Origin: Flavobacterium silvisoli
Lineage (GTDB): Bacteria; Bacteroidota; Bacteroidia; Flavobacteriales; Flavobacteriaceae
Direction: 5' to 3'
NCBI RefSeq assembly: GCF_004329815.1
Contig: NZ_SJPE01000007.1
Location: forward strand, 62,001-126,000
DNA length: 64,000 nt
The notes under the pieces were generated by a model, which saw only the letters and a program-made list of their open reading frames with translations, was not told the DNA's origin and searched no databases. The translations under genes and the position numbers were made by a program. This document shows positions 27,992-36,500 of this stretch, piece by piece. Position 1 is the stretch's first letter, and the number at the start of each line of letters is the position of its first letter.

Positions 27992-28843
27992 TTATTTATT
28001 GACTATAACCTCGAAGTTCGAAATTCCGTTATCATTCTGTAGGCTGATGATATAAGTTCCGTCGGTTAAATTCGAGAGATTAACCTGTATCGTGTTTGCT
28101 ATCGCATTCGGATTTACTTCTTCAGAGTAAACTGTTTTGCCTAACAAATCATAAACGCGTATATTTTTTACTTCATTTTTCATATCAATATTGAAAATAC
28201 CGGTCGAAGGCACAGGATAAATCGAGACCACCGGACTGGAGTTTTCCTGAACTCCCATAGAGTCGGGTAACCAATGCAACGTAACCGTATTGATGTACGT
28301 ATCGCCGGCCGGGGTCAATGTTTGTTCCGTAGGACCTTTGGTAAACGTGAATCCGATTAATTCATTATGAATGTTATTCGCTCCGTCATTCCAGGAACTT
28401 TCCACCCAAATTTTATAGGTACCGTCCACAACCGTTGTTCCGTTGGTGGTACCTACTACGTTTTTGCCATCCCAAGTAATGGTTTTGGTTCCGAAAGCAG
28501 TTGGTGTTGTTGAAGTAGTTCGGGTGGCTCCTGTAGAGGCATCTGTAACATTACAGGCAGATCCTGTTGCAATTGTGGTATTGGCACACCCCGATTTGCT
28601 GGCCCATGTAGGCAAATGATCATCAGTAGATGTAGAAGTGTAACGGCATTTGGTTTTAATAAATGTTCCGGCTGCATTTTCAATCCAAACGGCGTAAACA
28701 TTTTTAACTCCCTGATTTAGAGATGGACTTGTCGGTTGTGGTTGATTGTATGTAAATGTCAGTGTTCCTGCAGTTTGTGCGTTCACATTGGCGACAAAAC
28801 AAAACATGACAACCAAACCTAACTTCAGTAGTGCTTTTTTCAT
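27992..28843 (-). CDS. DUF2271 flavinylation-target protein with T9SS type A sorting domain
   Basis: 283 residues: signal peptide (about 1-22, cleavage before QTAG), a DUF2271-like domain (about 25-170) and a C-terminal T9SS type A sorting domain (about 205-283). The DUF2271 domain holds D101-A-S-T-G-A-T107 followed by R, matching the D-x-x-[ST]-G-A-[ST] motif at which ApbE attaches FMN; T107 would be the modified residue. TITWDGKN and DGTYKIWVESSW are typical of this domain. The tail has VSIYPVPSTGIFNID, VYDLLGKTVYS and LTDGTYIISL, as in type A sorting signals, so the protein should be exported to the cell surface or medium. Flavin attachment and surface location are inferences from motifs. 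It is the last gene of a five-gene operon. Confidence 0.88.
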   Translation of the reverse strand: MKKALLKLGLVVMFCFVANVNAQTAGTLTFTYNQPQPTSPSLNQGVKNVYAVWIENAAGTFIKTKCRYTSTSTDDHLPTWASKSGCANTTIATGSACNVTDASTGATRTTSTTPTAFGTKTITWDGKNVVGTTNGTTVVDGTYKIWVESSWNDGANNIHNELIGFTFTKGPTEQTLTPAGDTYINTVTLHWLPDSMGVQENSSPVVSIYPVPSTGIFNIDMKNEVKNIRVYDLLGKTVYSEEVNPNAIANTIQVNLSNLTDGTYIISLQNDNGISNFEVIVNK

Positions 28844-28884
28844 TTTAATTGTGGTATTTGTTCATTATGTTGATTAAGGAAAAT

Positions 28885-29418
28885 TTATTTGTTTTCCATG
28901 GGTAATTTCAGTGTAATCTTGGCGGTCTCAGCCAATGTTTTTTTGGCTAAGGCCGGAACAGCTATATTGTAATCGGATAATTTTACCGTAAAACCACCGG
29001 ACAACATTAATTTGCTGCCCTCGGGAGCGATATTCATTTTGGTTTTTACTTTATTGGTAACACCGTGTATGGTTAAATCTCCTTCAACATCATAGTTCCC
29101 CGATTTGCCATCATAGCCCAATACTTTTCCTTTAAAGTTGGCTTTGGGCAATTTGTCACTTTCCATATAGTTTTCGTTGAAATGTTCCTCCATCAAAGGC
29201 AGTTTGAATTTGAACGATTTTACCATCGCCTGAACGACTAGTTCTCCGGTAGCTTTATCGAAAATGCTGGAAACCGTGCTGTTGGTTGCATTAACCATGT
29301 CTGTAGCTCCGGGTACGGTAGCATCAAATTTTATTTCGCCAGAGCGGGTCAGCATCTTTTGCGAAAATCCTATTCCGCAGCACAATAGGGCTGCTGTAAT
29401 GATAATTACTTTTTTCAT
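28885..29418 (-). CDS. YceI-like domain protein
   Basis: 177 residues starting at MKKVIIITAALLCCGIGFSQ (ATG 29418); a longer in-frame start lacks a clean signal. The mature part is a lipocalin-like YceI domain: LTRSGEIKFDATVPG, SFKFKLPLMEEHFNENYMESDKLP, GNYDVEGDLTIHGVTNKVK. YceI proteins bind isoprenoid-like or amphiphilic molecules such as quinones in the periplasm. The gene starts 11 bp after the haem lipoprotein stop and precedes the DUF2271 gene by 41 bp, so it is in the same operon. A role as lipid or quinone carrier for the redox proteins around it is inference. Confidence 0.88.
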   Translation of the reverse strand: MKKVIIITAALLCCGIGFSQKMLTRSGEIKFDATVPGATDMVNATNSTVSSIFDKATGELVVQAMVKSFKFKLPLMEEHFNENYMESDKLPKANFKGKVLGYDGKSGNYDVEGDLTIHGVTNKVKTKMNIAPEGSKLMLSGGFTVKLSDYNIAVPALAKKTLAETAKITLKLPMENK

Positions 29419-29429
29419 AGTTGTATTTT

Positions 29430-29771
29430 TTATTCTTCTTTTAAACCTTGTGCTACCCAAGCATTAAACATATCAATTTGTACCTGAGGCAGTCTACCGC
29501 TTTGTGGCATTAATCCACAGGAATTACCGTCGAGTCTGCAAGAAATTGACTCCGCGTAATCAACCACTTGTTGGTAGGTTTCGAGCGGAGAACCTGATTC
29601 GGTCCCATTGGCACTGTGACATGACACGCATTGGGCATCCATAAGGGGTTTTATATTGGCTTTGTATGTCGGATTTTCAACATATCCAAAAATATCGGCA
29701 TAAGTGTCGGATTCACAAGACGTAACAAATGAACCAAGGACGAGTAACAAAATAACTTTTACTGCTTTCAT
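29430..29771 (-). CDS. Monohaem c-type cytochrome-like lipoprotein
   Basis: 113 residues starting at MKAVKVILLLVLGSFVTSC; the lipobox Cys is residue 19, giving a lipid-anchored envelope protein. A single haem c site C-V-S-C-H is at about residues 47-51 (ANIKPLMDAQCVSCHSANG). A Met in CGLMPQSGRLP could be the sixth ligand, and a W-V-x-x-G-L ending resembles cytochrome c-type domains of planctomycete and Bacteroidota surface proteins. Two additional cysteines (SCRLDGNSC) may form a disulphide. It starts 4 bp after the DUF5777 stop. An electron-transfer role next to a flavoprotein is inference. Confidence 0.85.
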   Translation of the reverse strand: MKAVKVILLLVLGSFVTSCESDTYADIFGYVENPTYKANIKPLMDAQCVSCHSANGTESGSPLETYQQVVDYAESISCRLDGNSCGLMPQSGRLPQVQIDMFNAWVAQGLKEE

Positions 29772-29775
29772 AGTC

Positions 29776-30642
29776 TTAAAAAACTCTATATAAATTAAAT
29801 CCAAAATAAATACTTCCGCCGTTCCATTTGCCTGTGGCATTGGTAAAGTAGGCAATGTCGTTCATTGGTTGTGCGCTCGAAAACACCAACTGAAATACGT
29901 GACCTCCGGTGTCAATATCAAATCCGGCGGTTAACGGATTGTGGTAGTATTCATGCTCTTCCGGATTCACACGTGCGGCGTATTCTAAATTAAAACTGAT
30001 GCGTTTTGATATTTTACAACGTCCTCCCATCCCTACAACAAACTGATCTTTTTTATCGGTACCGGGCTGTAAATCGTAGAGGTTTTTGTGAATGAAAGCC
30101 GGAACTATTTCCAAGGAAAGGGCATCTGAGAATTTTCTCGAAATCAACAACTGGGTTGAATAGGCCAATCGGTTAGATTCTTTAAAATTCGGATACAATG
30201 CTTTATCAAATTTGGAACCGTTGACATCCATAGTATTATACCCTACAATAGTCACCGGAAATCCGTCTTCCATTTGATTAGCCAATCGGTATTTTAAACC
30301 GGCTTCAAATGTTTTGTTATACGTATGGCGGGCCAAACTGATATTTAACCAATTGGTTATCCCATAAATTCCGCCAATTTTTGTCAGGGCATTATCGAAA
30401 CCGAAGAAATTGTTGATTCCTTCTTTCAAATCACCAAAACGGTGAGATACTAAAAAATACCATTCATTTTTGTTGGTCATTTTGGTGGATTGCATGTTGC
30501 AAACCTGTAATCCTTTGAAGGCAGATGCTGTGATTTCTTTTTGTTTTGGCACCGAATCGAGTTCACTCATTAAATCCTGTGCACTTGCTGTATGGAAAGC
30601 AAAGAGCAGGAATGCAGAACCCGCAATTTTACATAATTTCAT
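29776..30642 (-). CDS. DUF5777 family outer-membrane beta-barrel
   Basis: 288 residues with signal peptide (MKLCKIAGSAFLLFAFHTASA, cleavage before QDLM). Family features are FKGLQVCNMQSTKMTNKNEWYF, SHRFGDLKEGINNFFGFDNA, and repeated amphipathic strands such as ITNWLNISLARHTYNKTFEAGLKYRL. The terminal strand, SIYFGFNLYRVF, ends in Phe as expected for Bam-inserted barrels. It starts 7 bp after the OB-fold gene stop and ends 4 bp before the cytochrome gene, so these are coupled. Possible roles are as a porin sheath for the haem lipoprotein or a binding partner of the surface flavoprotein; neither is shown by sequence alone. Confidence 0.83.
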   Translation of the reverse strand: MKLCKIAGSAFLLFAFHTASAQDLMSELDSVPKQKEITASAFKGLQVCNMQSTKMTNKNEWYFLVSHRFGDLKEGINNFFGFDNALTKIGGIYGITNWLNISLARHTYNKTFEAGLKYRLANQMEDGFPVTIVGYNTMDVNGSKFDKALYPNFKESNRLAYSTQLLISRKFSDALSLEIVPAFIHKNLYDLQPGTDKKDQFVVGMGGRCKISKRISFNLEYAARVNPEEHEYYHNPLTAGFDIDTGGHVFQLVFSSAQPMNDIAYFTNATGKWNGGSIYFGFNLYRVF

Positions 30643-30649
30643 TTTAATT

Positions 30650-31048
30650 CTATTTATTGGTTGATAAGTTACATTGATCCAGTTTCAATTCGCCAAAAAG
30701 ATCATCAAAGCCCACCACACGACCTTTAACAATTACTTTTTGATTTACTTTTACGGCCGGATTAGCCGTTGCAAAAATGCAGTTTACGGTGTTATCTAAA
30801 ATTACCCCGGCAGCATTAACCGAAGTAACCGTGCCGGATATGGCCACCGGTTTTTCAAGATACTTTTTATTGGAAGCCTCTGTATTAGAGGTAAACTCAG
30901 CAACTATAGAAGATGAAGTGACTGTGAAAGCCGTTTCTTCCGATTGTATATCGCGTTGGCCTCCGTGATATACATAATAGCGAACAGAAAAAAAGCCAAT
31001 GGCTATAATGATGATTATAAAAACTAAAACTTTGGTCTTCTTGCTCAT
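30650..31048 (-). CDS. Membrane-anchored OB-fold (tRNA_anti-like) protein
   Basis: 132 residues: an N-terminal membrane anchor (KVLVFIIIIIAIGFFSVRYYV), a linker, and an OB-fold of the tRNA_anti-like family (KYLEKPVAISGTVTSVNAAG, KVNQKVIVKGRVVGFDDLFGELKLDQC). In Bacteroidota such proteins are envelope proteins often found beside DUF5777, YceI and cytochrome genes. The name does not mean it binds tRNA. It is the first gene of the operon that ends with the DUF2271 flavoprotein. Its role is unknown. Confidence 0.82.
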   Translation of the reverse strand: MSKKTKVLVFIIIIIAIGFFSVRYYVYHGGQRDIQSEETAFTVTSSSIVAEFTSNTEASNKKYLEKPVAISGTVTSVNAAGVILDNTVNCIFATANPAVKVNQKVIVKGRVVGFDDLFGELKLDQCNLSTNK

Positions 31049-31092
31049 AATTAGGATTCTTAAAAATGTTTAAAAGATTCCTGCATATGTAA

Positions 31093-31125
31093 CAAATGTA
31101 TAGCCAATTGAATCTTCTATTGGCT
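31093..31125 (-). promoter_or_regulatory. Promoter and candidate operator of the redox operon
   Basis: Minus-strand -7 box TACATTTG is at 31093-31100, 44 bp before the first ATG. Directly upstream lies an inverted repeat, AGCCAAT (31102-31108) and ATTGGCT (31119-31125), filling the place of the spacer and -33 element. No TTG is at the normal spacing. Near-copies of TTAGGATTCTTAA also occur at 31051-31063 and 31154-31167, flanking the promoter. This points to regulated transcription by an unknown factor. Confidence 0.5.
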
Positions 31126-31191
31126 TAAACATACAGTGTTAAAAAAACCCTACTTAGGATTTCTTAAGATTAATCAGTTGTTAAAAAAAAA

Positions 31192-33417
31192 CTATAATGT
31201 CAACAACCCAAAATGGCGCAATGTTGCCATGGGTTTGGCATACCAAAACATTTCAAAATCATCAAATTGCATTTCATAATCAGCTTTGAGCTGGGCAAAA
31301 GTAAAGTTCTGTTCATTAGTTACCGACAAATTATTCAATTGAGCTGACAACCATATTCCTTTTTCTTTTTCAACCGAAATGGTGACTTCATCAAGGTTGT
31401 TATGAAAACTCAGTTGCATCATCTCCCAAGTATTTCCTTTCTTGGATTTAGTAACAATTTCGGTAGTTGGTTTACCTCCAAGCCAAATAATTTTGGCAGA
31501 TGCTTTAGTAGAGAACGAATGATCTTTTTCCAAAGCGTTTAAAATAAAGTTAGGCGGAACGGTAGTTTTCGGTATTTTGAAATCAAACCAATCCTGCAAC
31601 GCATACTCAAAACAAATACCGTGCATGTAGTTAAACAGGGATTTTTTCAGTCCGAAACTGAACTTGTCGTGGTTGATGCCTGTTTTGTCTTTGAATTGGA
31701 TATCGTTATTGGCGAAAGAAATTGGGTTGGTTTCGGGAATTACTCCAAACTCTTCAGGAAACATGCCTACCGGACTGTGGGCTGTCATGGCAAATTGGTG
31801 CCAAAATCCGGACTGAATGATTCCCAGTTCAAACAATTGACGAACCATTTCCAAACTGTCGACAGTTTCCTGTACGGTTTGTGTTGGGTAACCATACATC
31901 AAATAGGCATGTACCATAATCCCGCTTTCGGTAAAATTACGGGTAACCTGTGCTACTTGCTCTACCGTCACTCCTTTTTTAATTAGTTGCAGCAAGCGGT
32001 CTGAGGCCACTTCCAATCCACCCGAAACCGCTATACATCCTGAAGCTTTAAGCAGAACGCATAAGTCTGCCGTAAAACTTTTTTCAAAGCGAATGTTAGT
32101 CCACCAAGTAACGGTTAAATTGCGGCGTAATATTTCCAAAGCCAGTTCACGCATCAATGCCGGCGGTGCCGCTTCATCTACAAAATGAAAGCCGTTTTCA
32201 CCGGTTTGCGCGATGAGTTCTTCCATTCTGTCGACCAATATTTTTGCAGCAATAGGTTCATAAATTTTAATGTAATCGAGTGATATGTCACAAAAGGTAC
32301 ATTTTCCCCAATAACACCCGTGAGCCATGGTGAGCTTATTCCAGCGGCCATCACTCCACAAACTGTGCATAGGATTGGCAATTTCTATTACCGAAATGTA
32401 TTGATCGAGCAATAAATCAGTATAGTCAGGTGTTCCGACCTGTGATTGTTTGTAGTCAGACTGCAGAGCGTTATTTTTATAAACCACTTCCCCATTTTCG
32501 ATGAGAAATGTTCTTTTGAAGAGCAACTCACCATCGTTATTTTGTTTATTGCTTGATGGTTTTGTTTGACAAACAGCTTTAAAAAGTAACTCAACGGGAA
32601 GTTCACCATCGTCTAGAGTGATGAAATCAAAGAATTCAAACACCCTTTTATCTTTCAAATCTCTGAGTTCAGTATTGGGGAAACCGCCTCCCATAGCTGT
32701 CTTTACAGAAGGATACTTCTTTTTTATGAATTGAGCCACTCTGAAGGCACTGTACAAATTACCGGGAAATGGAACTGAGAGGCAGACCAATTGAGGTTGT
32801 GTTTCCTCGAGTTGCTTTTCAAGAATTTGCATAGTAATGGTATCAATATAGGTGAGTTCCTTTTGCAGGTAAGCATACAACTCATCAAACGAGTTTGCAC
32901 TTCTCCCTAATCGCTCAGCATAACGACTGAAGCCGAAATTTTCATCGACACAGGCTATGATAAAATCGGATAAATCATCGAGGTAGAGCGTGGCCAAATG
33001 CTTGGCTTTGTCCTGCATACCCATGGATCCGAAAGCCCATTCCATATCATCTAACTGCTCAAAACGGGAAGCTTGTGGGAGGAAATTACCGGAACACAGT
33101 TGGCGTGCCATAGTCGGGTTTTTGCCTTGCAGAAATTCAATTACAGAGTCTATGGTTTTGATATACTGCTGTTGCAGGGCAAATATTCGCTGCAGGTTGT
33201 GTTCTTCTTTTATTACTGTAGGGTTATTCAAAGCAGCATGATTGAAGATGCTTTGCAGACCTCTTTTTGAAAAAATATTGAGTATCACTTCAATCCCTAA
33301 ATCCATTTGGCGGCTGGAAATGCTTTTGGTGTTCAAAAATCCTTTCAAATAAGCCGTTGCAGGATAAGGCGTATTGAGCTGGGTAAAAGGCGGCGTGATG
33401 AGCAGGAGGTCTTTCAA
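31192..33417 (-). CDS. Cobalamin-binding-type radical SAM protein
   Basis: About 741 residues. I choose the TTG at 33417 (giving MKDLLLITPPFTQLNTPYPATAYLKGF), because no ATG fits and a TACTTTTG -7 box lies at 33434-33441 inside the longer TTG frame. The N-terminal half resembles a B12-binding domain (VCLSVPFPGNLYSAFRVAQF, TAMGGGFPNTELRDL). The radical SAM part has HGCYWGKCTFCD, where the first two cysteines are four residues apart (C-x4-C-x2-C) instead of three. SAM-domain motifs continue with GFHFVDEAAPP and GGLEVASDRLL. The substrate is unknown; such proteins do methylations, cyclisations or lipid or peptide modification. It is not in an operon. Confidence 0.85.
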   Translation of the reverse strand: MKDLLLITPPFTQLNTPYPATAYLKGFLNTKSISSRQMDLGIEVILNIFSKRGLQSIFNHAALNNPTVIKEEHNLQRIFALQQQYIKTIDSVIEFLQGKNPTMARQLCSGNFLPQASRFEQLDDMEWAFGSMGMQDKAKHLATLYLDDLSDFIIACVDENFGFSRYAERLGRSANSFDELYAYLQKELTYIDTITMQILEKQLEETQPQLVCLSVPFPGNLYSAFRVAQFIKKKYPSVKTAMGGGFPNTELRDLKDKRVFEFFDFITLDDGELPVELLFKAVCQTKPSSNKQNNDGELLFKRTFLIENGEVVYKNNALQSDYKQSQVGTPDYTDLLLDQYISVIEIANPMHSLWSDGRWNKLTMAHGCYWGKCTFCDISLDYIKIYEPIAAKILVDRMEELIAQTGENGFHFVDEAAPPALMRELALEILRRNLTVTWWTNIRFEKSFTADLCVLLKASGCIAVSGGLEVASDRLLQLIKKGVTVEQVAQVTRNFTESGIMVHAYLMYGYPTQTVQETVDSLEMVRQLFELGIIQSGFWHQFAMTAHSPVGMFPEEFGVIPETNPISFANNDIQFKDKTGINHDKFSFGLKKSLFNYMHGICFEYALQDWFDFKIPKTTVPPNFILNALEKDHSFSTKASAKIIWLGGKPTTEIVTKSKKGNTWEMMQLSFHNNLDEVTISVEKEKGIWLSAQLNNLSVTNEQNFTFAQLKADYEMQFDDFEMFWYAKPMATLRHFGLLTL

Positions 33418-33556
33418 CTGGAGTAACTTTTTACAAAAGTAAAAGAAAAACAGCAAACACTGCTATGGGTTTTGAAAGCAATAACCAATCACTTTTTTTA
33501 CAAAAAAAATCTTTCTTTTTTCAAAAAACTTAACACAATCAAAACAAGAACTTTCT

Positions 33557-33564
33557 TATATTTG
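33557..33564 (+). promoter_or_regulatory. -7 box TATATTTG of the T9SS surface protein gene
   Basis: Exact TAnnTTTG, 25 bp before the ATG at 33590. No TTG is at the standard upstream distance. Confidence 0.5.
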
Positions 33565-33589
33565 TTTTTCTCTTGAAATCTAAAGCTCA

Positions 33590-36500
33590 ATGAAGTCAAT
33601 TATTTACGTATGCTGTTTGCTGTCAATACTGAATGTTTTTGGTCAAAACAAGCCACAAAAAACAACCGTTATTTTTGATAGCAACAAAAAAATAGAAGAC
33701 CGAAACGGTCATTTGATAACCGATTCTATTGAGCGAAAAGTTTTTTTTGAGCATCAGATGAGGCAATTGGAGTTACTTCAAAAAAACAGCTCTAAGTCTA
33801 CTATGGCGCTCCCGGCAGTTCCTTTGTGCACCAACGGCAGCTTTGAAGAATTCGAAACTGTTTCCAGCGTAAACGTTTTAAAGAATTATGAATACACCAC
33901 TGGAGAACCTTTAAATCCGATGCAGTGTAAATCGGTTTCAGCAAATGCCAATCTGAGAATCAAACAATACAATCCCGCTGATTATGGATTAATGGCTTCC
34001 ACTGTTCCTTCAAACTTTATTGATGAATACATAGGAAACATCAATGCTTTTGATCAGTATACGTTAAAAATCAACTACAAAGATTCCTCTCCCACCATGG
34101 GATTGATTCAAGCCAAACGCTACAAAACAGATAATGAAACTATTTTCAAATTTAATTACAAAGCGGTTTTACAAAGTATACTTGAAAACGATCATGATAA
34201 TGAACAACCCTATTTTAAGGCAAGAATTATCAATAATTCAGGTGTTGTAGTAAGTGAATTTTGTTTGATTGGCAATCCCGCAGATTGTATTTTCACACAG
34301 GCTCCCACACTTGAAGGAGGAAGCATCATTCTGTATACCCCAAACTGGCAATCGGGAATATTGGATATTTCCAGCATTCCGAACAATCAGGAATTTACCG
34401 TTGAATTTATGGCTGCGCGCTGCGGTTTAAATGGTCATTTTGGGTATGCCTACATAGACGACATTTGCTTATTGCATTCCGATGAAAGTTTGCAAGGCAG
34501 CATTGAATTAGATCCTTTGTACAAAATTTGTCCAACCTTGCCGATATCCGTTTGCGGCAGTTTCAGCTTGCCTAACTCCGGAGGCATCAATGCTAATATA
34601 ACTACAATTGAATTAAAAGTTTACGATGAAAACAATGCGGTTGTTTATTCTACCCAAACACCGGCTTCACTTAATTTAATAACCAAACGATTTTGCTTTG
34701 ACTTAGTTGCAGCAAATTTGCCCAACATTACCACCGGAAGCTACAATGTAAGTGTTAAAATAAATTTCGGTATTGTACAAACCAATTGTTTGGGAACCAG
34801 TTTTGCTTCGGCAACAGATGACGATGCTAATCCGGGCTGGGATATTTGGTTTTTAAACTGCACCAGCTGTGACCTAACGCTTCAACCGACTAATATTACA
34901 TTATGTGATACCAATCACGACGGAAAAGAATTCTTTAATCTTTCCAGTATAGAAAACACGATTACCACTCCGCAGCCGGGTCTTACTTTCAGTTATTATT
35001 CCAATTTAGCGAATGCTACTAACGACACTAATCCTATCACGACTGTCACTAATTTTGAAAGTCCGACAACTACGGTTTATGTCAGAGTAACACTGAGTCC
35101 GACTTGTTATAAAATCATTGCCATCAAATTAATTGTGCGTAATCCAACTGCTTCAATAAGCGGAATTTTGAATGTTTGCAGCGGCAGTACCGTTTTAACT
35201 GCCTCGCCCGGAGCCGGCTATCTGTGGACCAATAGCTTAGAAACCACACAAAGCATCACCGTTACATCAACCGGCACCTACTCAGTAGCCGTAACCGACA
35301 GCAATGGCTGTGTGGCCAATGGAACCGTTACCATTTTAAACAACAATATTGCTCCGTTGCCCAGTATTGTACTTACACAACCAACTTGTTTCAGCAGCAC
35401 CGGTTCTATACAAGTTACCTCACCAGCATCTGAATTCAGCTATGACGGAGGTGTCACTTGGGGGACTAATCCTATTATGAGTAATCTCCCTTACGGAAGC
35501 TATGCTGTTAAAATAAAAACGGCAATGGGCTGTATTTCATACAACTCGAATGTAAATATTATCCCCTATTTATCTTCATTTCCCAATTTTTCATCGGTCA
35601 GCCCAACAAGTTGCGGTGGCTTGGGAAGCATAACCATTACCTCCCCTTCTGACTTTTACAGTTTTGATGACGGCCTTACCTGGACGACCGACAATGTAGC
35701 CACGGGATTGCCATCGGGAACATATTTGATAAGAACAAAGGATTCTTTTGGTTGTATTTCAAATTTCAACAGCGTAATACTGAGCAGTGAATTTTTAGAC
35801 CCTCCACTTTACATCAAAGACAATCCCTTTTGCGGTTCTCCCGGAAGTATTATTATTACCACACCGGCTGCCGAATACAGTTTTGACGGAGGAAATACAT
35901 GGCAAACTTCAAATACACTGGGTAATTTATCCAGCGGCAGCTACATCATTAAAATAAAAAACAGCCAAGATTGCACCTCACCTAATGTTTATGTATACCT
36001 GAATAATTTAGAAAACAGCTATCCGTTGTATACTCTAGAAGATGCGGGATGCGGTACTTATGCTAAAATAACCATTCAAACACCTGGAGATTTTTACAGT
36101 TTTGACGGCGGAACCACCTGGACAACCAATCCGGTGCTGACCAATATAAACGGACCCGCTTCTTTTTCAGTAATAGTCCGAAAAGGAGCAACGTGCAAAT
36201 CGTATCCGACCAATGTATACGTTTATTCACAATTTTTGCCTATTCCAAGTGTCATGAATTATGCCACTACCTTATGTGATGCACTGAATGATGGCTCAGA
36301 AAATGTAAACTTAACATTATACCACTCCTATCTTGTTGTCAACCCAACCGCATACTCCTATACTTACTTCAATAATTTAACAGCAGCTGAAAACAACAAT
36401 TCATCAGGATTGATTACCAACTTTACCAGTTGTAACCTAAGCAATACCAACAACAAAGTTTATGTTAGAATAACTTCGACCGACGGTTGTTCTGCTGTAG

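Noticed and set aside
29772-29855. Longer start for the haem lipoprotein gene
   Set aside because: It would hide the signal peptide and lipobox and overlap the DUF5777 coding end.
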